Source: Epidermidibacterium keratini (lineage in GTDB: Bacteria > Actinomycetota > Actinomycetes > Mycobacteriales > Antricoccaceae). From it: a DNA stretch of 64,000 bases. Positions 17,179-24,638 of this stretch are shown piece by piece. The number at the start of each line of letters is the position of its first letter. The first letter of the stretch is position 1. Made by a program: the position numbers and the translations under genes. Location: NCBI RefSeq assembly GCF_009834025.1, contig NZ_CP047156.1, positions 3,432,067 through 3,496,066 of the forward strand, read 5' to 3'. The notes under the pieces are model-generated. The model made no database searches and was not told the origin of the DNA. It saw only the letters and a list, made by a program, of their open reading frames with translations.

Positions 17179-17688
17179 GTGACTGCTGCGCCCAAGCTGC
17201 CCTTCGACCCGATCGAGCGCGCCGCCGAGAACTGGCAGGGGACGTGGGGTGACCCGCGACGGATGCGCCTGGCGACGTCGGTCATGCGGGTACACCAGAT
17301 GCTGCTTGGCGCGTACGACGAGGCGCTGCGTCCGCATGGGCTGACCTTCGCCCGCTTCGAAGCGCTGGCGCTCCTGCGATTTTCTAGCTCCGGCGCGCTG
17401 CCGATGAAGGTGATCGGCGACCGCCTGCAGGTGCACCCGACGAGCGTCACCAACATCATCGAGCGGCTCACCGCCGCGGGGTTGGTCGAGCGCGCGAAGA
17501 ACCCGCGCGATGGTCGCGGCGTACTCGCCTCGCTCACCGACGAGGGGGTGCGGGTCGTGGAGGCCGCGGCCGCGGACCTGATGAAGCTCGACTTCGCGCT
17601 GGCCGACCTCGATGACGATGACGTCGACGCGGTGGTGCGCATCTTTGCTCGGCTTCGCGCGCACGCCGGAGACTTCGAGGCCCGCTAG
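17179..17688 (+). CDS. MarR-family transcriptional regulator
   Basis: The 169-residue protein has an N-terminal dimerisation helix, the recognition region PMKVIGDRLQVHPTSVTNII, and the wing GLVERAKNPRDGRGVLASLT, where the Asp-x-Arg at the wing tip is the MarR hallmark. It contains no obvious metal site. Adjacent marR-icmA order is, from memory, also found in Streptomyces, so control of the mutase is plausible; the palindrome at 17825-17842 is a candidate target. A very strong hairpin separates the two genes, so they are probably transcribed separately. Confidence 0.92.
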   Translation: MTAAPKLPFDPIERAAENWQGTWGDPRRMRLATSVMRVHQMLLGAYDEALRPHGLTFARFEALALLRFSSSGALPMKVIGDRLQVHPTSVTNIIERLTAAGLVERAKNPRDGRGVLASLTDEGVRVVEAAAADLMKLDFALADLDDDDVDAVVRIFARLRAHAGDFEAR

Positions 17689-17694
17689 AGCGCC

Positions 17695-17753
17695 ACCTGC
17701 GGTGGAACCTGTAACGCTAGCTGGCCGATAGCGTTACAGGTTCCACCGCAGGT
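17695..17753 (+). terminator. Perfect 25-bp stem-loop between marR and icmA
   Basis: Arms at 17695-17719 and 17729-17753 are perfectly complementary over 25 bases, beginning ACCTGCGGTGGAACC and closing around the nine-base loop GCTGGCCGA. It starts six bases after the marR stop. There is no U-run after it, so it acts either as a strong pause or terminator or as an RNA-stability element. Confidence 0.7.
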
Positions 17754-17824
17754 CGAGCCGCCGTACGATCGGGCGAGGGTGATGTACGTCGCACGCCTAC
17801 CGCCAAGTAGCACTGGCGAGGATT

Positions 17825-17842
17825 TACTAGGACATCCTAGTA
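17825..17842 (+). promoter_or_regulatory. Palindromic operator upstream of icmA
   Basis: TACTAGGA-CA-TCCTAGTA has perfect 8-bp arms and a two-base centre. It lies 42-59 bases before the ATG, in an AT-richer patch (GATTTACT..TATTTCC) that probably includes the promoter. The symmetry fits a homodimeric regulator such as the adjacent MarR protein. Confidence 0.6.
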
Positions 17843-17883
17843 TTTCCTCAGAGCGGTCGTTCGATCGCGGAAGTGGGGTCACC

Positions 17884-19587
17884 ATGGGCAAGAGCAATCC
17901 GGCACGTGAGCGCTGGGCGAAGCGGTTCGAGGACGCCGAGGCCAAGGGGCGCATCGTCGACCGCGACTACACGACGCTGTCCGGCGCCGAGCTCGACCCG
18001 GTCTACGGACCTGAGGACGAGTCGAGCGTGCCGAACTTCGAGCGCATCGGCTACCCGGGCGAGTTCCCCTTCACCCGCGGCCTGCACGCGACCGGCTATC
18101 GCGGCCGCCCCTGGACGATCCGCCAGTTTGCCGGGTTCGGCAACGCCCAGCAGACCAACGAGCGCTACAAGATGATCCTCAAGGCCGGTGGCGGCGGACT
18201 GTCGGTCGCCTTCGACATGCCCACGCTGATGGGCCGCGACTCCGATGACCCGCTCTCGCTCGGCGAGGTCGGGCACTGCGGCGTCGCGATCGACTCAGCC
18301 GGCGACATGGACGTCCTGTTCTCGGACATCAACCTCGAGGACGTCACGACCTCGATGACGATCTCCGGTCCCGCCGTACCCGTCTTCTGCATGTACATCG
18401 TCGCGGCCGAGCGCCAGGGTGTGGACATCGGCAAGCTCAACGGGACGCTGCAGACCGACATCTTCAAGGAGTACATCGCCCAGAAGGAGTGGCTGTTTGC
18501 CCCCGAGCCACACCTGCGGTTGATCGGCGATCTGATGGAGTACACCTCCGAGCAGATTCCGGCGTACAAGCCGCTGTCGGTCTCGGGCTACCACATCCGC
18601 GAGGCCGGCTCGACCGCCGCGCAGGAGCTCGCCTACACCCTCGCCGACGGGTTCGCCTACGTCGAGCTCGGTCAGTCGCGTGGGCTGGACGTCGACGTCT
18701 TCGCGCCCGGGCTGTCGTTCTTCTTCGATGCCCACATCGACTTCTTCGAGGAGATCGCCAAGTTCCGCGCCGCCCGACGCATCTGGGCGCGCTGGCTGCG
18801 CGATGTGTACGGCGCCAAGACCGAGAAGGCCCAGCAGCTGCGCTTCCACACCCAGACCGCAGGCGTGTCGCTGACCGCGCAGCAGCCGGACAACAACATC
18901 GTGCGTACCGCGGTCGAGGCGCTGTCGGCGGTGCTCGGTGGCACCAACTCGCTGCACACCAACGCCCTGGACGAAGTGCTCGCGCTCCCGTCCGAGCGCG
19001 CCGCGGCGATCGCGCTGCGCACGCAGCAGGTGATCATGGAGGAGACCGGCGTACTCAACGTTGCCGACCCGCTCGGCGGCTCGTGGTACATCGAAGCGCT
19101 CACCGACAAGATCGAGGCCGAGGCCGAGAAGATCTTCGCCGAGATCATCCGCATCGGTGGCGGCGAGGATGCCAAGCACGAGATCGGCCCGGTCACCTCC
19201 GGTCTGCTCCGCGGGATCGAAGAGGGCTACTTCATGTCCGAGATCGCCGATGCCGCCTTCATCTACCAGGCGTCACTGGAGAAGGGCGACAAGCGAGTCG
19301 TCGGCGTCAACGTGCACACCAGCGATGGCGAGGAAGAAGAGCTGGAGATCCTGCGGATCAGCCACGAGGTCGAGCTGGAGCAGCGCAAGGTGCTGTCTTC
19401 GCGCAAGGACGACCGCGACATGGCCAAGGTGCAGGCCGCGCTCGATGCGATGATCGCCGCGGCCCGCGGCGATCAGAACATGATCCCGTCGATGCTCGAT
19501 GCAGTGCGCGCGGAAGCCACGCTCGGCGAGATCTGCAACACGCTGCGTGACGAGTGGGGCGTCTACCGCGAGCCCGCCCGCTTCTAG
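17884..19587 (+). CDS. icmA: Isobutyryl-CoA mutase large subunit (B12-dependent acyl-CoA mutase)
   Basis: The 567-residue protein is the substrate-binding TIM barrel of an adenosylcobalamin mutase without its B12-binding domain. The residue pair that sets specificity is Phe82 (TIRQFAGF) and Gln200 (YIAQKEWLF). Methylmalonyl-CoA mutase has Tyr89/Arg207 at these positions and isobutyryl-CoA mutase has Phe80/Gln198; the spacing of 118 residues is the same. It should therefore interconvert n-butyryl- and isobutyryl-CoA. The small B12-binding partner IcmB (about 136 residues) is not in this window. MeaB at 15560 is the likely chaperone. The start at 17884 gives the IcmA length; in-frame upstream codons run through the operator. 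Confidence 0.93.
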   Translation: MGKSNPARERWAKRFEDAEAKGRIVDRDYTTLSGAELDPVYGPEDESSVPNFERIGYPGEFPFTRGLHATGYRGRPWTIRQFAGFGNAQQTNERYKMILKAGGGGLSVAFDMPTLMGRDSDDPLSLGEVGHCGVAIDSAGDMDVLFSDINLEDVTTSMTISGPAVPVFCMYIVAAERQGVDIGKLNGTLQTDIFKEYIAQKEWLFAPEPHLRLIGDLMEYTSEQIPAYKPLSVSGYHIREAGSTAAQELAYTLADGFAYVELGQSRGLDVDVFAPGLSFFFDAHIDFFEEIAKFRAARRIWARWLRDVYGAKTEKAQQLRFHTQTAGVSLTAQQPDNNIVRTAVEALSAVLGGTNSLHTNALDEVLALPSERAAAIALRTQQVIMEETGVLNVADPLGGSWYIEALTDKIEAEAEKIFAEIIRIGGGEDAKHEIGPVTSGLLRGIEEGYFMSEIADAAFIYQASLEKGDKRVVGVNVHTSDGEEEELEILRISHEVELEQRKVLSSRKDDRDMAKVQAALDAMIAAARGDQNMIPSMLDAVRAEATLGEICNTLRDEWGVYREPARF

Positions 19588-19590
19588 CGC

Positions 19591-19923
19591 TTACGCCACC
19601 GGGCGTCCGTCGGGGACCGGCGAGTCTGGGCGCAGCAGCACCACGCTGTCATCGGCGAGTACGCCGCCCAGCACCAGCACCTGCGACTTCACGCCGGCGA
19701 TGCGCTTGGGTGCGAAGTTGACCACGCACGCGACCTGGCGGCCCACAAGGTCGTCGGGCACGTAGTGGTCGGTGATCTGCGCGCTTGACGTACGCGTCCC
19801 GAGCTCGCCCAGGTCGATGCTCAGCACGTACGCCGGGCGGCGGGCCTTCACGTTGGGCGCCGCAGCGGTGATCGTGCCGATGCGGATGTCGACCTGAGCG
19901 AACTGCTCCCACGTGAGGCTCAT
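19591..19923 (-). CDS. csaA: CsaA-type tRNA-binding/chaperone protein
   Basis: The 110-residue OB-fold protein opens with TWEQFAQVDIRIGTITAA, where the VDIRIG block is the family signature. SAQITDHYVPDDLVGRQVAC and NFAPKRIAGVKSQVLVLGG follow. CsaA binds tRNA-like RNA as a dimer and has export-chaperone activity in Bacillus. Length matches the family (about 110). ATG 19923 has GAGAGGA ten bases upstream; a reading from 19998 would add 25 residues without a ribosome-binding site. It ends three bases after icmA, tail to tail. Confidence 0.88.
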   Translation of the reverse strand: MSLTWEQFAQVDIRIGTITAAAPNVKARRPAYVLSIDLGELGTRTSSAQITDHYVPDDLVGRQVACVVNFAPKRIAGVKSQVLVLGGVLADDSVVLLRPDSPVPDGRPVA

Positions 19924-20025
19924 GACCGGTGGTCCTCTCGTGGCGGGTACGTCGCTGGTGGGCACCTGATCGTGCCAGCCTACTGTTGTGCTGGTCACCG
20001 GCCGGTTCGGAACAACAGGGGTGAA

Positions 20026-20039
20026 GTTGAACGTTCAAC
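20026..20039 (+). promoter_or_regulatory. Perfect palindrome before the split monooxygenase gene
   Basis: GTTGAACGTTCAAC is a perfect 14-bp palindrome ending five bases before the ATG at 20045. A -10-like TACTGT lies at 19981-19986. A TetR- or MarR-type repressor site is likely; no candidate regulator gene lies beside it. Confidence 0.5.
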
Positions 20040-20044
20040 CAAGC

Positions 20045-20299
20045 ATGAAGAAGAACATCGGCTTCCTGTCATTCGGGCACTGGACGCCCTCGCCGCACTC
20101 GCAGACGCGCACCGCCGCCGACGCGCTGCACCAGTCGATCGACCTGGCGGTCGCGGCCGAGGAGGTCGGCGTCGACGGTGCCTACTACCGCGTGCACCAC
20201 TTCGCCCGACAGCTCGCCTCGCCGTTCCCGCTGCTGAGCGCGATCGGCGCGCGCACCTCGACGATCGAGATCGGCACCGGCGTGATCGACATGCGCTAG
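20045..20299 (+). pseudogene. Luciferase-like (LLM) flavin-dependent oxidoreductase, N-terminal fragment split by the element
   Basis: Only 84 codons remain before a TAG created at the left junction. The sequence MKKNIGFLSFGHWTP, then AVAAEEVGVDGAYYRVHHFA and ARTSTIEIGTGVIDMR, is the N-terminal half of an LLM-class F420/FMN oxidoreductase. The other half starts at 31294 in the matching codon register: the last intact codons here, ATG CGC TA|G, match ATG CGC TA|C there. Precise removal of the element between the two 12-base repeats would recreate a gene of about 1,020 bases. As it stands the fragment lacks most of the TIM barrel and should be inactive. Confidence 0.92.
20287..20298. other. attL core
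   Basis: This is the left copy of the 12-base direct repeat CGACATGCGCTA. Chromosomal LLM sequence lies to its left and element DNA to its right. The true crossover dinucleotide lies within it but cannot be fixed from one sequence. Confidence 0.85.
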
Positions 20300-20325
20300 C
20301 GCACGTCTGGGTTGTAACACTGGAC

Positions 20326-20652
20326 CTATCGTTCGCCTCCGCCGCCTCGCCTGCGGCCGCGAAGCGCCTCATCGATCTGTGCCGCAGCCGGGGCTCCGGC
20401 ATACCCGGTCTCCGTCGCATAGACCCGGCACGCGAGGGAGCGAACCGGTGTCGTCGGGAACAGGTCGACGCCGTCGACGAGGATCGTGGGCGAGCCTCCG
20501 AACCTGGTGTTCGCCGCCTCGGCCTCGCTGTGGATCGTGACCAGCTCGACGGGCACGTCCGTGAGCCCCAGCGAGTCCAGAGCGGCGCGTGCGTGCTCCT
20601 CGGCGACGGCGGTGTTCGGGCAGTCGACGATGTGCAGCAGTTCGACCTTCAT
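20326..20652 (-). CDS. Thioredoxin-fold protein with a single N-terminal cysteine
   Basis: This 108-residue protein begins KVELLHIVDCPNTAVAEEHA, a thioredoxin-like strand and helix where the usual CxxC is reduced to one Cys. It continues to FGGSPTILVDGVDLF, which contains the cis-proline loop of the fold. It is close to glutaredoxin-like and mercury-operon-associated thioredoxin-fold proteins, and could bind metal or handle thiol redox during metal stress; that role is inferred. It ends 28 bases inside the left end of the element. Its ATG overlaps the lspA stop (ATGA), so it is the last gene of the cmtR-ATPase-lspA operon. Confidence 0.8.
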   Translation of the reverse strand: MKVELLHIVDCPNTAVAEEHARAALDSLGLTDVPVELVTIHSEAEAANTRFGGSPTILVDGVDLFPTTPVRSLACRVYATETGYAGAPAAAQIDEALRGRRRGGGGER

Positions 20653-21212
20653 GAAGCGGGATCCGTTCGGTCGGTTTCGGCTGTCGTGCGAGGAGTCGGT
20701 AGGAGCAGGTTCACGCAGACCAGCCCGACGCCGGCGACGATGAAGACGTCGGCGACGTTCCCGACGAACAGGTTTCCGTAGGCAAGGAAGTCGGTGACGT
20801 GCCCCTGCCCGAACGAGGGCGGATTCACGAGCCGGTCGACGAGGTTGCCGACCGCGCCACCGAGGACCAGGCCCAACGCGACGCCCCACCTCGCCCCGCG
20901 CAGCCGCACGGCGAAAACGACCACCATCACGGCAGCGAGGAGCCCGACAATCGTGAAGATCCAGGTGGCTCCGGAGCCGAGCGAGAACGCGGCCCCGGGG
21001 TTGTAGACCAGCGACAATCCGAACAGGTCGCCGAGCAGTGGCATCCGCTCGCCCGGCGTCAACTGCGCAACGGCGAGGGCCTTCGACCCTTGGTCCACGG
21101 CCAGGGCAAGCACGGCCACGATGAGCGCAAGGCGGAGGGCACGCTTGCCCCCTGCCGTTGGGCCGTGCTCCTGCGTGCTCGTCCCTTCGACGGCGGCGTC
21201 CTGCGCGGTCAC
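20649..21212 (-). CDS. lspA: Signal peptidase II (lipoprotein signal peptidase) on a metal-resistance operon
   Basis: The 187-residue, four-helix membrane aspartic protease has LVYNPGAAFSL, GNLVDRLVNP with the first catalytic Asp, and GNVADVFIVAG with the second, as in LspA. LspA cleaves prolipoproteins before the lipobox cysteine. The long N-terminus (EGTSTQEHGPTAGG) is unusual. It is coupled to the ATPase gene by GTGA and to the thioredoxin-fold gene by ATGA. lspA copies often accompany metal-efflux genes on mobile elements; the reason is not established. The host should also have its own lspA, outside this window. Confidence 0.93.
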   Translation of the reverse strand: MTAQDAAVEGTSTQEHGPTAGGKRALRLALIVAVLALAVDQGSKALAVAQLTPGERMPLLGDLFGLSLVYNPGAAFSLGSGATWIFTIVGLLAAVMVVVFAVRLRGARWGVALGLVLGGAVGNLVDRLVNPPSFGQGHVTDFLAYGNLFVGNVADVFIVAGVGLVCVNLLLPTPRTTAETDRTDPAS

Positions 21213-23119
21213 GCGCCGACCCTCCGCGTCCGGGCGGCTCGCAGGCCGTTGAGGATCACGACGACCTCGGCGATCTCGTGTACGAGCACCACCGCGGCCA
21301 GCCCCAGGACGCCGAACAGGGCGAGCGGAAGCAGGGCGGCGATGATCAGCAGCGACAGGATGATGTTCTGGTTGATGATGTGACGTCCGCGGCGGGCGTG
21401 GTCGAACGCACGCGGCAGCAGGCGCAGGTCGTGGCCAGTGAAGGCGACGTCGGCGGACTCGATCGCGGCATCGGAGCCGGTCGCACCCATCGCGATGCCG
21501 ATGTCCGCGGCGGCGAGGGCGGGGGCGTCGTTGATGCCGTCGCCGATCATCGCCACCGACCCGTTCTTGCCGAGTTCGCCGATCGCGGCGGCCTTGTCCT
21601 CGGGGCGCAGCTCGGCGCGGACGTCCTCGATCCCTGCCTGCGCGGCCAGGGCACGTGCGGTGCGGGCGTTGTCGCCAGTGAGCATGGTCATGCCCACGCC
21701 CTGGGACTCGAGGGTGCGGACGACCTCGGGGACCTCGGGGCGCAGCTCGTCGCGGACGCCGATCGCGGCGACCGGGATCTCGTGGCGGTGGACGATGACG
21801 ACCGTCATGCCCTGCTCCTCCATGCCTGCCACCTGGTCGCCGAGCGGCCCGGCGTCCAACCAGCGGGGACTGCCGACCGTGACCCGCGCGCCGTCGAGCT
21901 TGCCTTCGATGCCGTGCCCGGCCTGCTCGGTCACGCCCTCGGCAGCAGGGGCCCCGGGGGCTGCAGCGGTGATCGCGGCCGCGAGGGGGTGGGTGCTGTG
22001 CTGCTCCAGCGCTGCGGCCCAGGCCAGCGCCTGTTCCTCGGTCACACCGTCAGTGGTGAGGACTGCGGTGACGGCGGGCTCGTTGCGGGTCAGGGTGCCG
22101 GTCTTGTCGACGGACACGTGGCGGATCACGCCGAAGCGCTCGAACACGGACCCGGACTTGATGATCACGCCGAACTTGCTCGCCGAGCCGATCGCAGCGA
22201 CCACGGTCAGCGGCACCGAGATCGCCAGCGCGCACGGCGACGCCGCCACGAGCACCACGAGGGCGCGGGTGATCCACAGCTCCGGGTCGCCGAGCAGCGA
22301 ACCGATGACGGCGACCAGGACTGCGAGGATGAGCACGCCGGGCACGAGTGGTCGGGCGATGCGATCGGCGAGGCGGGCGCGGTCGCCCTTCTCTGCCTGC
22401 GCCTTCTCAACCAGGTCGACGATGGTGGTCAGCGAGTTGTCGGTGCCCGCCGCGGTCGTCTCCACTTCCAGCGCTCCCGCGGTGTTGATCGCACCGGCCG
22501 ACACGGCATCGCCGGGCTCGACCTCGACGGGGATCGACTCCCCGGTGATCGCGGAGGTGTCCAGGCTGGAGCGGCCGGTGCGGACGACGCCGTCGGTCGC
22601 GATCCGCTCGCCCGGCCGGACCAGCATCAGCTGACCGACAACGAGGTCTTTCGCGGCGACCTTGACCGATGCGCCGCCCTGGCGGATGGTCGCGGTCTCC
22701 GGGACGAGCTTGAGCAGCGCCCGGAGCCCGCCTCGGGCCCGGTCCATCGCCTTGTCTTCCAGCGCCTCGGCGATCGAATAGAGGAACGCCAGCGCGGCGG
22801 CCTCCTCGACGTAGCCGAGGATGACCGCGCCGATCGCGCTGATCGTCATCAGCAGGCTGATGCTCAGCTTGCCCTTGAACAGCTTCCGGATCGCGCCCGG
22901 GGTGAACGTCGACGCGCCCAGCAGCAGGCCGATCCAGAACAGCACCAGCGCCGGGATCTCCCACTCGGACCACTCCAAGGCCAGGCCGGCGCCGAAGGCG
23001 ACGCCGGAGAAGACCGGGACCATGATCCCGCGATCCCGCCACCAGGGGCGTTCTTGTTCCTCGTCGACTGCTTCACCGGCCGCGGTCTCGGGCTCGTCGC
23101 AGCCGCACGCCGCGCTCAC
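21209..23119 (-). CDS. Heavy-metal P1B-type ATPase (CtpG/CadA-like Cd/Pb/Zn exporter)
   Basis: The 636-residue pump has all P-type motifs: actuator TGES (192-195), membrane metal site SPC (294-296), phosphorylated Asp in DKTGTLT (338-344), the nucleotide-domain HP motif in QHSTHPLAAA, and GDGINDAPAL. The final helix, HEIAEVVVILNGLRA, together with the SPC site resembles M. tuberculosis CtpG, which is controlled by CmtR. The N-terminus is short, with only a CGC motif instead of a full heavy-metal domain. It expels Cd, Pb or Zn from the cytosol. GTG start overlaps the cmtR stop (GTGA). A longer in-frame reading to 23653 runs through cmtR and is rejected. Confidence 0.93.
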   Translation of the reverse strand: MSAACGCDEPETAAGEAVDEEQERPWWRDRGIMVPVFSGVAFGAGLALEWSEWEIPALVLFWIGLLLGASTFTPGAIRKLFKGKLSISLLMTISAIGAVILGYVEEAAALAFLYSIAEALEDKAMDRARGGLRALLKLVPETATIRQGGASVKVAAKDLVVGQLMLVRPGERIATDGVVRTGRSSLDTSAITGESIPVEVEPGDAVSAGAINTAGALEVETTAAGTDNSLTTIVDLVEKAQAEKGDRARLADRIARPLVPGVLILAVLVAVIGSLLGDPELWITRALVVLVAASPCALAISVPLTVVAAIGSASKFGVIIKSGSVFERFGVIRHVSVDKTGTLTRNEPAVTAVLTTDGVTEEQALAWAAALEQHSTHPLAAAITAAAPGAPAAEGVTEQAGHGIEGKLDGARVTVGSPRWLDAGPLGDQVAGMEEQGMTVVIVHRHEIPVAAIGVRDELRPEVPEVVRTLESQGVGMTMLTGDNARTARALAAQAGIEDVRAELRPEDKAAAIGELGKNGSVAMIGDGINDAPALAAADIGIAMGATGSDAAIESADVAFTGHDLRLLPRAFDHARRGRHIINQNIILSLLIIAALLPLALFGVLGLAAVVLVHEIAEVVVILNGLRAARTRRVGA

Positions 23120-23475
23120 TTGGCCGCTCCTGTCCCGCAGCAGCCCGGCACGGTGCACTGCGAGTCCATGCATGGCGCGTGCTCGTCGACGGCCAGCGTC
23201 ACGTCCACGAGGGCCGTGAGCGCCGCCGCGATATGCGGGTCGGCGATCACGTAGCGCGTCTGCCGCCCCTCGGGCTCGGCGACCACGATCCCGCAGTCGC
23301 GCAGGCAGGTCAGGTGGTTCGACACGTTCGAGCGCGTCAGCTCCAGCTCGCGCGAGAGCACGGCCGGGTAGCTTGGGCCGTCGAGCAGGGTCATCAGGAT
23401 CCGGGATCGCGTCGGGTCCGCCATGGCCCGGCCGAGCCGGTTCATGACGTCGAGGCGTGAAGCAATGGTCAGCAT
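23116..23475 (-). CDS. cmtR: CmtR-type Cd(II)/Pb(II)-sensing ArsR repressor, copy 1
   Basis: The 119-residue ArsR/SmtB protein has the recognition helix LTRSNVSNHLTCLRDC. Cys57, Cys61 and Cys102 are at exactly the numbers of the metal ligands in M. tuberculosis CmtR. The C-terminus is extra Cys-rich (CMDSQCTVPGCC). It would repress its operon and release DNA on Cd or Pb binding. The ATG at 23475 lies just downstream of a good promoter. It leads the operon cmtR-ATPase-lspA-thioredoxin fold. A second copy at 24635 differs by one conservative residue (Ile82 here, Leu there). Confidence 0.95.
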   Translation of the reverse strand: MLTIASRLDVMNRLGRAMADPTRSRILMTLLDGPSYPAVLSRELELTRSNVSNHLTCLRDCGIVVAEPEGRQTRYVIADPHIAAALTALVDVTLAVDEHAPCMDSQCTVPGCCGTGAAK

Positions 23476-23529
23476 GCACTGAACTATACAGGGACTGCTG
23501 ACTTGTTGTCGACTCGTCAGGGCTGCCGA
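23117..23529. repeat. 413-bp direct repeat, copy A (cmtR plus promoter)
   Basis: This block matches 24636-25048 with about four substitutions, offset 1,519 bases. It covers the whole cmtR gene, its promoter and about 50 bases upstream, and ends abruptly at CAGGGCTGCCG on both sides. Near identity implies a recent duplication. Recombination between the copies would delete cadD. Confidence 0.9.
23483..23512 (-). promoter_or_regulatory. cmtR1 promoter
   Basis: On the minus strand TCGACA (23507-23512) and TATAGT (23483-23488) are 18 bases apart, the best sigma-A-like promoter in the element. The same pair occurs before cmtR2 at 25026-25031 and 25002-25007. The single difference between the copies' promoter regions is just upstream of the -35 box. 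CmtR would bind over or beside the -10. Confidence 0.65.
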
Positions 23530-24035
23530 CTGGGGGCGACCGATCCAGCGGGGTGCGGCGATCGCGTATGCGTCGATCCCGTCCCTGAACTTCTCCCGCA
23601 AGCCCCGTTTCTCGGCCGGGATCTGGGCCTGGTTGGATCAGGGCGACAAACACGGAAGCCCCGGTCAGCGGCCGCGAGAACCCTCCTCGCTGACGGCAGT
23701 TGCTGCGGTGTGGAGCAGGCTGGCCATTCCGTCGTATGCCGGGTTGCGCGGGAGGCGGCAGGTCGCCCGACGTGACGAACGAGGCCGATCAGTCGACCAC
23801 TAGCGGGTCCACGGTCACGCATCGGCGTCGTTAAGGCCGCCATCGATGAAAAAATCAGCCCTGTGAACGAGGCAGCGACCACGCCTGCTGCAGCCCTCGT
23901 CCGGACGGGGGTCCGGTCGCTAGCCCTCCTATGGTTGATTTGCCCTGTTCTTGATGATCCGGGGATGTCCCTATGTTGTTCGTCGAGGCCTTGGCGGGGA
24001 CCCTGTTAAACCTTTTTGGGGGTGCTGGGGTGGGA
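23530..24035. other. Intergenic stretch without a convincing gene
   Basis: These 506 bases separate the copy-A repeat from the cadD stop. Short open frames exist on both strands, but none has a ribosome-binding site or a recognisable motif. On the minus strand a frame reading IPAEKRGLREKFRDGIDAYA runs into the cmtR1 frame and could be the tail of a decayed gene. I could not assign it to a transposase or recombinase family. The near-identical neighbouring repeats suggest this is a scar of cassette joining. Confidence 0.5.
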
Positions 24036-24638
24036 TCAGAGGCCGAATGCACCGCCGCCGACGAGGATGGCGGTGCCCAGGGCGATCAGCACGATCGGGA
24101 ACAGGATGTGTTCCCAGCGTTCCAGTACCTCGGCGATCGGCCGACGGGTCGCGACGAACTTGGCCACGCCCACTAGCGCCGCTACCAGGGCTAGGAACAC
24201 GATGCAGTAGGCAACCACGGCAGCCGGGCCTACGCTGAGGAAGACCGGGACGTAGACACCGACATTGTCCCCGCCATTGGCAAAGGTGACCCCGGCCACA
24301 ATCCACACCGCGACGTTCTTGCTCTCCACCTTGGCTTCGTCGTCGTCATCGTCGTCGCCGGCACGCCAGGCCTGCCAGGCGGCCCACAATCCGAGCCCCA
24401 GCGGGATGAGTCCGAAATACGGAATGACCTCTGGAGGCAGGAATGCACTCGCGCCCAGAGACACCAACACGGCCGCCCCCAGGATCCCGGCGAATCCCAG
24501 GTACTGTCCGATCAGGATGCGGGTGGTGGTCCCGCGCTGGCCTGCGCCGCGGGCGAAGAAGAGCGAGAGCACGATAATGTCGTCGAGGTTTGTAACGGTA
24601 AATAGGCCGATCGCCTGTAGAACTGAGGATAGAATCAC
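24036..24638 (-). CDS. cadD: CadD-family cadmium resistance transporter
   Basis: The 200-residue membrane protein has about five hydrophobic segments. It opens with FTVTNLDDIIVLSLFFARG, the conserved acidic motif of CadD, and has a second conserved block, FANGGDNVGVYVPVF, in the middle. A cytosolic loop near residue 95 carries DDDDDDEAK. CadD proteins confer cadmium resistance by efflux or sequestration. The GTG start overlaps the cmtR2 stop (GTGA), so each cmtR copy leads its own resistance gene. Confidence 0.92.
   Translation of the reverse strand: MILSSVLQAIGLFTVTNLDDIIVLSLFFARGAGQRGTTTRILIGQYLGFAGILGAAVLVSLGASAFLPPEVIPYFGLIPLGLGLWAAWQAWRAGDDDDDDEAKVESKNVAVWIVAGVTFANGGDNVGVYVPVFLSVGPAAVVAYCIVFLALVAALVGVAKFVATRRPIAEVLERWEHILFPIVLIALGTAILVGGGAFGL

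Noticed and set aside
21158-23254. Long open frame antisense to the P-type ATPase gene (about 700 codons)
   Set aside because: Composition is Arg/Gly/Asp/His-rich without motifs, as expected for the complement of a high-GC gene. The minus-strand ATPase has every family motif.
23120-23653. Upstream extension of the P-type ATPase that might encode an N-terminal metal-binding domain
   Set aside because: It overlaps cmtR on the same strand in another frame, is Arg/Pro-rich, and contains no GMTCxxC-type motif.
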